From Prasinococcaceae sp. CCMP 1430 (Eukaryota; Prasinodermophyta; Palmophyllophyceae; Prasinococcales; Prasinococcaceae): 11,406 nucleotides of DNA. Shown here piece by piece: positions 1 to 8,765 of this stretch; the first letter of the stretch is position 1; each line of letters begins with the position of its first letter. A program made the position numbers and the translations under genes. The stretch spans positions 104,008-115,413 of the forward strand of contig RQSC01000034.1 in assembly GCA_013416795.1 (NCBI GenBank). Reading direction: 5' to 3'. A model generated the notes under the pieces. The model was not told the DNA's origin. It did no database searches and saw only the letters and a program-made list of their open reading frames with translations.

Positions 1-473
1 CCGCCGGCGCTCGCCGAGGATGCCTCGATGACCACGTTCGAGGCGCCGGCCGCCACCGAGGCCGCCGCGCCCCAGGCGGCCGACGTGCCCGCCTTCGCGT
101 CGCAGAGCGCCGAGGCGCCGGCCGTGGCCGTCTCGGACGCCGACCGCCTGCCCGAGGGCAACCAGTGGCGCTACAGCGAGTTCGTGTCGGCCGTCGAGCG
201 CGGCCAGGTCGAGCGCGTGCGCTTCTCCAAGGACGGCTCGCAGCTGCAGCTGACGGCCGTCGACGGCCGCCGCGCGGCCGTGACGCTGCCCAACGATCCC
301 GAGCTCGTCGACATCCTCGCCGCCAACGGCGTGGACATCTCGGTGAGCGAGGGCGAGTCGCAGGGCAACCTGACCGCCGTGCTGGGCAACCTGCTCTTCC
401 CGCTGCTCGCCTTCGGCGGCCTCTTCGTGCTCTTCCGCCGCTCGCAGAACCAGGAGGGCGGCGGCCAGCAGGG

Positions 474-507
<34 letters not shown>

Positions 508-858
508 CCGGGTGGCCCGATGGACTTCGGCAAGACCAAGTCCAAGTTCCAGGAGGTCCCCGACACGGGCGTGCTCTTCGAGGACGTGGCGGGCGTCGAT
601 GGCGCCAAGCTCGAGCTGCAGGAGGTCGTCGACTTCCTGAAGAACCCCGACAAGTACACCGCACTCGGCGCCAAGATCCCCAAGGGCGCGCTGCTCGTCG
701 GCCCGCCCGGCACGGGCAAGACGCTGCTGGCCAAGGCCGTCGCCGGCGAGGCGGGCGTGCCCTTCTTCAGCTGCGCTGCCTCGGAGTTCGTGGAGCTCTT
801 CGTGGGCGTGGGCGCGTCGCGCGTGCGCGACCTGTTCGAGAAGGCCAAGGCCAAGGCG

Positions 859-893
<35 letters not shown>

Positions 894-1947
894 GGGCCGC
901 CAGCGTGGCGCGGGCATGGGCGGCGGCAACGACGAGCGCGAGCAGACCATCAACCAGCTGCTCACCGAGATGGACGGCTTCGAGGGCAACACGGGCGTCA
1001 TCGTGCTGGCCGCCACCAACCGCCCCGACGTGCTCGACTCGGCGCTGCTGCGCCCCGGGCGCTTCGACCGCCAGGTGACCGTCGACCGCCCCGACGTGCA
1101 GGGCCGCACCAGGGTGCTCGGCGTGCACTGCAAGGGCAAGGTGCTCGCCAAGGACGTCGACCTCGAGAAGGTGGCGCGCCGCACGCCGGGCTTCACCGGC
1201 GCCGACCTGCAGAACCTCATGAACGAGGCGGCCATCCTGGCCGCGCGCCGCGAGCTCAAGGAGATCTCCAAGGAGGAGATCGCGGACGCGCTCGAGCGCA
1301 TCCAGGCGGGCCCCGAGAAGAAGGGCGCGGTGATCTCGGACGAGAAGAAGAAGCTCGTGGCGTACCACGAGGCCGGACACGCGCTGGTCGGCGCGCTCAT
1401 GCCCGAGTATGACCCCGTGGCCAAGATCTCCATCATCCCGCGCGGCGCCGCGGGCGGCCTGACGTTCTTCACGCCGTCGGAGGAGCGCCTCGAGAGCGGC
1501 CTGTACAGCCGCTCCTACCTTGAGAACCAGATGGCCGTCGCGCTCGGCGGGCGCGTCGCCGAGGAGATTATCTTCGGCAAGGAGTTCGTGACGACGGGCG
1601 CGTCGAACGACTTCCAGCAGGTGTCGCGGGTGGCGCGTTCGATGATCGTCAACTATGGCTTCTCGGACAAGGTGGGGCAGGTGAGCATGAGCTCGCAGGG
1701 CGGCAACCCGTTCCTGGGTCAGTCGGCGGGCCAGTCGGCGGACTACTCGGCGTACACGGCGGACATCATCGACGGGGAGGTGAAGGCGCTCGTGGAGAAG
1801 GCCTACACGCGTGCGATGGACCTGTGCATGACGCACATTGACGTGCTTCACAAGACCGCCGATGCGCTCATCGAGAAGGAGTCGCTCGACGGTGACGAGT
1901 TCGCGCGCTTCTTCGAGGACTCCGACGCGCAGCTGTATCTTCAGTAA
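1..1947 (+). CDS. ftsH: Thylakoid FtsH metalloprotease, type A (FtsH1/FtsH5-like), 5' partial
   Basis: ATP-dependent zinc protease of the thylakoid membrane; in plants type A and type B subunits form a complex that degrades damaged photosystem II D1 protein. The frame is open to the window edge, so the plastid transit peptide lies upstream; residues here are counted from the ATG at 28. Seen in order: a lumen-type domain (about 47-110), one membrane segment (115-136), a Gly/Met-rich linker, Walker A GPPGTGKT (225-232), Walker B IIFIDE (280-285), second region of homology with arginine fingers R345 and R348, zinc motif HEAGH (447-451) and third zinc ligand D528. Type A is indicated by [20 protein letters not shown] and [10 protein letters not shown], as in Arabidopsis VAR1, and by the C-terminal end QLYLQ. 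The first membrane segment usual upstream of the lumen domain is not in view. The gene is convergent with the next one. All catalytic residues are intact. Confidence 0.97.
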
Positions 1948-1996
1948 CTAGTGTATTAAATAACGATTTCGGTGCAGGCCACGCAGCGGCGTCCCG
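1948..1996. other. 49-bp convergent intergenic spacer with AT-rich core
   Basis: Only 49 bases separate the TAA stop of FtsH from the TAG stop of the minus-strand oxygenase. The core (about 1950-1968) is AT-rich, GTATTAAATAAC, in an otherwise very GC-rich region. It is the only place for 3'-end signals of both genes, so the mature 3' UTRs probably overlap in antisense. No canonical AATAAA is present on either strand. Confidence 0.5.
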
Positions 1997-3496
1997 CTAC
2001 CGCCGCCGGCGCCTCCTCTTTGTCCTGGGCGCGGCGCCGCTCCCGTCGGGCTCGGGCTCGCCGCGCCGCGCCGCTCCGCCCTCGCCACCCGGCCCCGCCG
2101 CCACCCCCTTCTCGAGCGTGGCGGTGGCGCCCCTGCCGAACGCGATTGCGATGCTGTGATGCCCCGCCGCGCGCCACGCGAGGCAAGCCTCGGTCGGCAC
2201 TGGGATGGTCAGCGTGTGCTCCACGCCCGACGGGCCGAAGGTGTGCGACTCGCTCTCGAGCTCGCCGCACGCCTCGCAGTCGCGCCGCACACCCAGCCGA
2301 AGGGGCACTTCGGCTGCGAGGCGGAGGAAGCGCCCGTCGCCGTCGCTGTGGCCGCTGCCCGCCTTGCCGTTCGTCGCGGCGGCGCGCGCCTGCGGTCCCT
2401 CGCCGCCCTCGCCACCCCTCGCGCGCGTCCTGGCGGCCTCCTCGAGAAGCTGCTCCTCGGGCATGTCGCTGAGTGTGTCAGAGACCGCCTGGTCCAGCTC
2501 CTCGATGCCCACAGGCTTGTGCCCAAGCCACACGTTAGTGAGAAAGGTCAGCCTGCGGCCGCCGTCCTCCGCCCTGAGCGAGGCGAGCGCGCCGTGCAGC
2601 CAACGCCCGTCGAACGAGAAGTGCTTGCCGCGGACAGGGTACGACACGCTCGCGCGCGATATCGGGCCGTAGAGAGGCGCGCCGCCGGCTGTCCCGTCGG
2701 GGATGGTGTCGCCGCCGGACGCGATGGGCGTCTCGCGCTCCAGCACGACCGTCGGGGCGCCGCTGTCTGTCAAGTAGGTCACGGTGCTCACGCGCGGCGT
2801 CACGATCAGGCCCTGGGTGTCCACGAGGTCTTCGTCCTGCAAGCGGGCCATGAGTGCGTGGGATGCGCGGGGCGGGCGGCGGGCGCGCCGCGCGATTGCG
2901 CGCGTCGGGCGAGGCGCGCGTCAGCCAGCAACGCGCGCCGGTGGCTGCCCGCGCGAGCGAATCGGCCGCTCCGCCGCGCAACCGCGCCCATAGTCGCACA
3001 CCGATCCCACGCACACCTCCTCTAAGCCCACTCGAAGCACCCTGCCTGCATCCACCCACCCACCCACCTTGTCCCAGTGCATGCCGATAGCCTCGCCGGT
3101 GCCCAGTTGCGCACCACCCTTGCCGCCGCGTACCTGCACCCACCACTCGGCACCGCAGCCGGGGGAGCGCGCGGCTTCGCTGGTGCCGGCGTGGCCCCTG
3201 AAGACGGCGAGCGCCAGCCTCTCGAGCGAGTTCCTCGGCCGTGCCCCCGCGTGTATCCAGAAGCTCTCCCCGCAGTACACCTCCTCGCAGTCGCGGCAGA
3301 GCGCGGCGGCCACCCGGTCGTCATGGGCGCGCACGAGCGCGCCAACGCTGCTCGCACACGCCGTGCTCAGCTCGGCGACGCCTGCGGGCGCGACGACGCG
3401 ACCGAGGACATCCAGGCAAAGCTCTTCGACCCATTCGCCGTCGGAGTCGAGGTCGCTGCCATCCCTCTCACCCCGCTCGCGCTCGGCTGCGCGCAT
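1997..3496 (-). CDS. Predicted 2-oxoglutarate/Fe(II)-dependent oxygenase-like protein, two exons
   Basis: Proposed join on the minus strand: exon 1 3496-3068, exon 2 2836-1997, 422 aa. Removing the 231-bp intron joins ...IGMHWDK to DEDLVDTQGLIVTPRVSTVT, which restores a continuous double-stranded beta-helix region. Candidate iron ligands are H140 and D142 of the HxD motif and H224 in FDGRWLHG. R237 or R238, just before LTFLTNVWLGHKP, is a candidate 2-oxoglutarate contact. The N-terminal part has a small Cys cluster (CRDCEEVYC) and GAEWWVQVR. The C-terminal part has a CxxC pair, a Gly/Ala-rich low-complexity stretch and a terminal Lys/Arg run that could be a nuclear localisation signal. The substrate is unknown; prolyl hydroxylase-like chemistry is only an inference from the fold. 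The ATG at 3496 is chosen because homology-like sequence starts soon after it; the frame stays open upstream to 3757, so a longer start or a 5' exon is possible. Confidence 0.72.
2837..3067 (-). other. Intron of the oxygenase gene (phase 0, 231 bp)
   Basis: On the minus strand the donor is AAG|GTGGGTGG at 3067 and the acceptor TTGCAG| ends at 2837. Splicing is phase 0 and links HWDK to DEDLVDTQ. The donor sits at the start of a GGGT tandem repeat (about 3053-3067). The frame of exon 1 stays open through part of the intron, which is common in GC-rich DNA and does not support retention. Confidence 0.75.
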
Positions 3497-4038
3497 TGCT
3501 GCGCGCCGGCTCTCGCGCCCGCCCGCGAGCGGGCCGGCAGGCGTGACTCGCGGCGCAGAATGCGCAGGTCCTTCCCCGGACTCTTTCCAGAGCTTGGCCG
3601 ACCTCTTTTCGTGCGAAGGCGGCTCCTCGCGGCCCCTCGCGGCCCCTCGTGGCCCCGCGCCCTGCGCCCTGGGTGTGCGGCGGCTGTGAGCGCGCCTCTG
3701 ACGTCCTGCGCGGCAGCCATGGAGCGAAATGCCGACGCTCCGCAGATTGTGCCACATGCCACGCCGTTGGCCGCGCGGCGGCGGTGGCGGCAGAGCAGGC
3801 GGCGGATGCTCTTCATTGCGTCGACCTGCTCCATGCCGCTGCCTTGGTGCGTCACGACGGCGGCCGCGGCGGCGGCGGCGGCCGCTTGGCCGGAGCCGTC
3901 GCGCGACTGAATTTCAAGCGACGTGCCCTCGCCGCCGTGAGCGCCCTCGCCACCGGCAGCGCACGGGGGGGGGGAGAGGACAGGCAGTCGGTTGCGAGCA
4001 CGCTCGAGCGCGAACGAGCACCCAGCTCCACTCACGCG
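3497..4038. promoter_or_regulatory. Divergent intergenic region between oxygenase and GNAT genes
   Basis: About 540 bp between the two chosen start codons, which point away from each other, so it probably holds both promoters and 5' UTRs. Seen: a short direct repeat of CTCGCGGCCCC-like units at about 3625-3655, a GCGGCGGCGGCGGC run near 3867, and a run of nine G at about 3965. No TATA box is evident. Open frames continue from both genes into it (minus to 3757, plus from before 3649), so extra N-terminal coding sequence cannot be excluded. Confidence 0.4.
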
Positions 4039-6933
4039 ATGGTGGTCCCGCCGGGCGCGCCACAGCCGGCCTGCGGCGCCACCGACGCGACGTTGCTCGC
4101 GCTCTGCGGCGAGGCGGCGCGTCTCGCGTCGGAGCTCGCCGACGGAGGCGGGCTCGCGTTGGCGTGCATCTGCGCCGAGCCAGGTGCATCCGCAGCGCTG
4201 GCCGCAGCGGTCGTGTCGGCACTGCCCTCATGTGCCAAGCGCCAGCTGCTCCTCGTTGATTCGTCGTGGCCACACGCGAGCAAAGCGGACGCGCCGAGCG
4301 CTGGCGGCGCCAGCGGCTGGTACGACGCACTGGACGCGTCGCCGTGGCACGCAGACCTGCGAAAGGAGAGCCACGCACGATCGCTCAGGAACAAAATCAC
4401 GGCATCGGTGGAGGACGCGGCGTGGCCATTGGCCGGTGTCGCCGACGCAGGCGCGCCGACGCGAGCGAGTGGTGGCAATGCCCCCGACGGCGCCCGCGGC
4501 GGCGGCGGCGGCGCAGGTGAAAGCGTTGGCGGCGAGCGCGCCGCCGTGCTACTGATTGGGTTCGGGCAGCCCGCGCCCTGCGCGCTCCGGTGCATCCAGC
4601 TATGGCACACAACGACATGCGTGCGCGCGCTCGCGCTGGCGTCGACCGCCCTGCCCGACAAGGCGCACGCGGCCAAGAAGGTGCTCTACGCCCCGGGGGG
4701 GCAAACCGGGCCGGCGCTCGCTGCAGCAGAGGTGCACAGCGGGCACACCAAGGCCGAGGGTGAGGCACGTAGGCGGGTGGCGTGGGAGTGCGGCCTCCGC
4801 CACCTCGTTGGCGACGGGGTGTGCGCGCCCGCGCAAGGGCGGAGCGAGGGGGCTGACGCAGCGAGCGAGCGAGCGGAGGGTAGCTCTCGGGGCTTTGGCA
4901 GCGACCGCGGTGTGATCAGCGCTCATCGCATGGAACCCTCCAGTGCACCGCTCGCGTGCGCACTGCCCACGGGTGCGAGGCTCTTCCCCGTCGCCCTCAG
5001 CGTCGTGGAGCAGCTGGAGGCAGCGTCGGACAGCCTGTACGAAGCGGCTGGAACAGAACAAGTGCGCCTCCTCGCGCGCGACAGCGGCCCCGAGGGCGGC
5101 GGTGGCGCTGCGCTGGTGTGCGACTTGGTGCGCTCGGAGGCGACGCGCTTCGGCAGCGGTGGGTACGCCGACGCGCACTATGTGCGGGAGGATCCAAACG
5201 CTCACGGTGCCTACTTCGAGCTTGCTGATGCGTGCAGCGGCATGCGCTTCTGCTACGCCGCGCTGAGCGTGTTTGACCCGTCCAAAAGCGTGCGCTGCAG
5301 GCCGTACGCGCCGCCCGGGAGGCAGCTCATCGTCGCGCAGGTTGACCGCCTCGCCGTGCTGCCGACGATGCGGAGGAGGGGCGCGGCTAAGGTGCGCGTC
5401 GACAGAGTGTGTGTGCGTGCGTGTGTGCTTGCGACAAGATGCGTGGGTCGCAGGCGAGACAGTGTGCACCTTTCCCGCCGCGGGTGCGACCGCGCGGCGC
5501 CGCGCGCGCGTTCGCTGACGCGCGGTCCCACTCGGCGCGCGTGTCGCTCTCGCGCCAACTCACCGCTTGCACGATTGGTCGCCCGCTACGCCTAGGCAAT
5601 GATCGAGCGCCTCGGGCGCGCGTGTGCGTCCATCGGCTACCCGCTTCGCATCCGCACCGCTTCGGAGGAGACGCGTGCCGCCTTCGATCGCATGGCGTGC
5701 TTGAGTTTCGAGGGCCACATCGCAAAGGCATCGCACAGAGGCGTGAACAAGGCGAGGCCGCGCAAGGTGTACGCCGACCTTTCCAGCGAGGCTCACGGCT
5801 CGCAGCGCGGCGGTGGCGGCGACGGGCGGGCACTGCATGAGGGGCGGCCGGGTGGCGCGGGCGGAGAGGGAGACACTGGTGGCGATTCGAGCGACTCTGA
5901 TCCAGAGTCGCTCGACTTCGGCGGCGGCGACGCGGCGCTCGAGCGTCTGCTACGACATACCTTGTCGGTCCTGAACCGCGCATCACCAACGCACGCGCGC
6001 AGGGCGCGGCGGAGGCTCCGCCGCGTGGCGAGGGTCGCGGCGATCCTCGGTGCGCCGCAGTTCCGCGCTGTGTGCGAGTGCATCGCCAGTGCAGCATCTC
6101 GCGGGGGGAGGGAGATCGCTCGCTTCTATGGAGAGTGCGCGGCGGGGATGGCCCGAGCACTGGACGCGGGCGAGCAGAATGCACACGGCCGCCTCGAGTA
6201 CGGTGCGTGCGCCGGCAGCGCCGGCGTCGCGCTGCCTGATGCTCGCACGATGCTGCACGAGGTCGCGGAGGAGGCTGCGGATGCGGCGCGGATGTCGATG
6301 CGCCGCAGCAGCTGCAGCGAGCTCCGGACGGCGGAGGCGGGGAGGCTCGAGGCCGCGATGGTCTTCGCCGCTGCGGCCGCCACAGGGGTGGCAAACGAGG
6401 CCACGTTGGTGGCCCAAAGCTGCGGCGTCGCGTCGGCGTGCCTCGATGCCAACGGCGCCTCCGCTACGCGTGCCGCGGCCGCCGACGCGACCCTCCCGTT
6501 GGTCTCGGCGTGTGTGCGCATGTGCGATGGCGCGATCGCGGCCGCCGAGGCACTGGTCGCGGCTCGTGAGTCACCACCAGCAGCAAGGGCGCTGGCAGGC
6601 GCCGAGGCAGAGGCCGCGTGCGCCGCGCTCGAGACGCTCGGCGAGGCGCTCGCCAAGGCAAGGCGGGCGTGCTCGGAGGAGGGCGGTAGCGCCGCGGCGC
6701 TGAGCGGAGCGCTGCGGGTGCTCGACGCGCCCGCGCGCCGCCTGTCGGCGCTCGCGCAGGGCCCCGGCGGCGCCCCTGCGCGCGCTCCCGCGCTGCCCCC
6801 CCGGCCTACCCTTCGGTGCGCCTCCCTGGACGAGCGCCGCGAGCGCGGCTGGNTTTGGCACGGGGTTGTGAGTACCTGGCTGGGACGAGGCCGCCGCGAC
6901 CTCCTGCGTGCAGCTGCGCGCTCCGAGTGGTGA
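4039..6933 (+). CDS. Large protein with a GNAT N-acetyltransferase core, two exons
   Basis: Proposed join 4039-5391 and 5596-6933, 896 aa. The ATG at 4039 has G at -3 and +4. Splicing gives VDRLAVLPTMRRRGAAK (435-451) followed by AMIERLGRACASIGYPLRIR, a GNAT motif A: beta strand, then RxxGxA (R445, G448, A450) for acetyl-CoA pyrophosphate binding, then helix alpha 3. After it come a beta strand and the TASEETRAAF region, and a basic end (KASHRGVNKARPRKVYADLS). This layout recalls the acetyltransferase domain fused to ABC-type ATPases (COG2401), but no ATPase motifs are present here. Residues 1-about 330 are unrecognised, Ala-rich and low in motifs. Residues about 548-560 are an acidic Ser/Asp patch. 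Residues 565-896 are Ala-rich and predicted helical. An N at 6853 makes residue 871 ambiguous but cannot create a stop. Two GTGAGT donor-like sites (6868 and 6930) mean the last residues may instead be spliced. Confidence 0.6.
5392..5595 (+). other. Intron inside the GNAT motif (phase 0, 204 bp)
   Basis: Donor GCTAAG|GTGCGC at 5392, acceptor CGCCTAG| ending at 5595, phase 0. The start of the intron is rich in GTGTGTGCGT. Splicing brings the acetyl-CoA loop RRRGAAK next to AMIERL, the expected following helix. Without it, the first exon frame runs into a stop at the acceptor itself. Confidence 0.75.
5887..5915. repeat. Perfect 13-bp inverted repeat with 3-nt loop
   Basis: Arms 5887-5899 and 5903-5915 are exact reverse complements, loop ATC. 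It lies in the coding region for the acidic DSSDSDPESLD patch of the GNAT protein. Confidence 0.85.
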
Positions 6934-7234
6934 GTCACGCGACAGGGGGCGCGTGGCCGGCGCGTGCCGCGACCGGGACGGAACGTAGGCGCAACCAACG
7001 GGTCGTAACCGCCGGCGCCGAGCGCGAAATTGGCGGCTGTGGCGCGTGGTGGCTGCGGTCGTGGCACGTGTTTAGAATTGTGTGAGATCTTTTGGTGCGG
7101 GCGGGGGCTGCGTGCGCTGGCGCCAGCGTGCCGCACCGCCCGCGCCACACCGCCACTGCCGCGCAGCGCGACCCAGAGCCCGCCAGCGCGCTTCTCACCG
7201 CCCCTCCACTCCGCCGCAGCCAGCGCCTCGGGAG
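6934..7234 (+). promoter_or_regulatory. Intergenic/promoter region upstream of the secreted glycoprotein gene
   Basis: About 300 bp between two same-strand genes; no gene seen. Possible elements by eye: GCGCGAAA (7022-7029), the reverse complement of an E2F-type TTTCGCGC site; ATTGG (7029-7033), an inverted CCAAT box; and CACGTG (7065-7070), a G-box/E-box, 165 bp before the ATG. A short AT-richer segment follows (7070-7093). These short matches are expected by chance at some rate, so function is only suggested. Confidence 0.3.
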
Positions 7235-8616
7235 ATGGCGCCGCCGCGCGCCCTCCTGCTGGTCCCGCTGGCGCTGAGCCTCGCGCCGCGCCACGCTTCC
7301 GCTCAGTTCGGATGCTACAGGTGCGGCGCGCGTCTGCGCGCTGCCAATATTGGCGGACGGGCGCGGGCAGACCGTGCGGGGCGCGTGAGCACGCACTCGC
7401 GGAGTCCACTGGCGCGCTGTTGTAGCTCGCGCTGACCCTCCACGACGGTGGCTCCGTCTGTCGGCGCCGGAACTGGCTGGGCGTCGGCGCGGCGCGCTGT
7501 GCGCCTGCTTCGTGCTTTGCGGACGTCTGATTCAGTCCCGTCTCACACGTGTGTGACTGCCCGGCGACCGCCGGCGACCTGGCGGCCGCCGAGGACGCGT
7601 GCGCGCCTGGCGGCGGCATCTGGACCGACGGCTGCAGCAGCTGTGATGACTTTGATGATGCGACTGCCCCCTCCGAGGGTCCCACCATGCTTGACATGGA
7701 GTGCCCGTGGTCCGAGCCAGTGAGCGAGGTCCATGCTGCCCACTACGGCGGGTGCGTGGAGTTCCCTTCAGCGGTGAACGGCAGCACTGGCGACTGGGCC
7801 GAGTTTCTGGTGTTCGGCGGTCGCGACGTGACGCTCTACGCGGACGAGGCGAGTTGGATGGACTGCAACACCACTGGTTCCACGACCATTCTGGAGCCCG
7901 TCTCGAAGGGCGGGCGCGATGTGATGATCACCTTCAACCAGGCCGGCAAGTACTACCTCGGCTCCAACGGTTCGTGCGCCGACGGGCTCAAGGTTATCTT
8001 CAGCATCGAGGGCGAGACCACCAACGAGACCAACGCTCTCTCTTGGGCCGACGAGAACGTCTTTGCACCCGATATCGCTGCGAATGCGACCGCCGGCCAC
8101 GAGGCCTTCGGCAAGGGGGTCTACCACGACCGCCAGTACGATGCCCAGCTTCACACCGCCTGCGAGGACGACGTCTGCCTCGACCGCAACGCTTCTCGCG
8201 GGAGCTGCTACTACGCGGGCGAGGACTTCCACATCGGCCACGCCGTCTTCTGCGATGTCACAGAGGTCGAGTGCTGCGGCTACGTCAACTGCAGCAGCGC
8301 CGAACAGGGGAACAGGGGCAAGTTCCAGAACGGAACTTCGCACGACTACTACTGGTACGCCCCTGGTTTCATTTCGGGGCAGTCCGGCTGCTGCCACTGC
8401 GCCGCGGACTGCGACTTCGCGGCACAAGACGCGGCGAAGGCGGAGTCGGGCAAAGAGGATGCCTGTGAGTACCGCGACGTGAGCTCGCCGGAGTGCCAGC
8501 GCGCTCCTTCTCCTTGGAGCCTCGAGTACGACACCATCGGCTACCTCAAGTGCCCCTTCCCAGAAGGCACCAGCTTCTCCGACGCCACCGTGCGCGAGAC
8601 GGTCTCGGATGAATGA
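7235..8616 (+). CDS. Secreted Cys-rich glycoprotein with phytocyanin-like (copper-less cupredoxin) domain, two exons
   Basis: Proposed join 7235-7320 and 7536-8616, 388 aa. Exon 1 encodes a clear signal peptide (1-23, hydrophobic core ALLLVPLALSL, cleavage ASA|QF). Exon 2 starts with a Cys-rich segment (CDCPATAG to GCSSC). Residues about 83-188 resemble a phytocyanin: VxFPSAVNGS, GRDVTLYADEASWMDCN, ITFNQAGKYYLGS, SCADGLKV. The two structural Cys (WMDC, GSC) are kept, but the expected type-1 copper ligands are not: no His before the strand, G/S instead of Cys, S instead of His, L instead of Met. This parallels plant early-nodulin-like proteins. The C-terminal part (about 235-325) is a Cys-rich module with CYY, ECCG, WYAPG and GCCHC. 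Eight N-glycosylation sequons (about N110, 140, 173, 192, 212, 247, 280, 294) support secretion. No C-terminal membrane segment is present. Role unknown; cell-surface or extracellular binding is a guess. Confidence 0.75.
7321..7535 (+). other. Intron of the secreted glycoprotein gene (phase 2, 215 bp)
   Basis: Donor TACAG|GTGCGG at 7321, acceptor GTCTGATTCAG| ending at 7535. The codon AG|T (Ser29) is split; the phases of both exons agree. The exon 2 frame has a TGA at 7528-7530, just before the acceptor, so exon 2 cannot extend further left. The TCTGAT just before the acceptor could serve as branch point, although it is very close. Confidence 0.75.
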
Positions 8617-8765
8617 GGATGAGAACGTCGAGCGCGCGCACAGCAGCGCTGTAGGCAGCCGGCCGCCGCGACACTCGCGCCCAGCGCCAGCGCTCCACTT
8701 CGTGTTCTGTCCCACTCGCACCAAGGCCGAGAGGACTAAGACCAAAATGTACGTACGCGTGTGTA
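8617..8765. other. Convergent spacer, no gene seen
   Basis: 149 bp between the stop of the secreted glycoprotein and the stop of the minus-strand Pro-rich frame. It contains a short AT-richer stretch (GACTAAGACCAAAATGTACG, about 8734-8753) that could hold 3'-end signals. No clear poly(A) consensus. Confidence 0.35.

Noticed and set aside
165-1472. Long open frames on the plus (+2 frame, 415 codons) and minus strand (433 codons) inside FtsH
   Set aside because: They are by-products of very GC-rich coding sequence with few stops; their translations are Arg/Ala or Pro/Ser-rich and resemble no family, while FtsH is conserved throughout.
1972-3025. Plus-strand open frames over the oxygenase region (166 and 289 codons)
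   Set aside because: Arg/Ala-rich low-complexity translations; the minus strand carries the coherent oxygenase motifs and matching splice phases.
5387-6394. Minus-strand frame of 335 codons over the GNAT exon 2
   Set aside because: Pro/Arg-rich shadow of the coding strand; no domain recognisable.
7082-7435. Continuous plus-strand frame through the signal peptide and the intron to a stop at 7433
   Set aside because: Codons before the ATG at 7235 and after 7320 are Arg-rich; the splice at 7320/7536 joins signal peptide and secreted domain in phase.
6126-7697. Minus-strand frame of 523 codons spanning the N and the next gene's promoter
   Set aside because: Crosses two plus-strand genes and an intron, is Ala/Ser/Arg-rich without motifs, and is best explained as a shadow.
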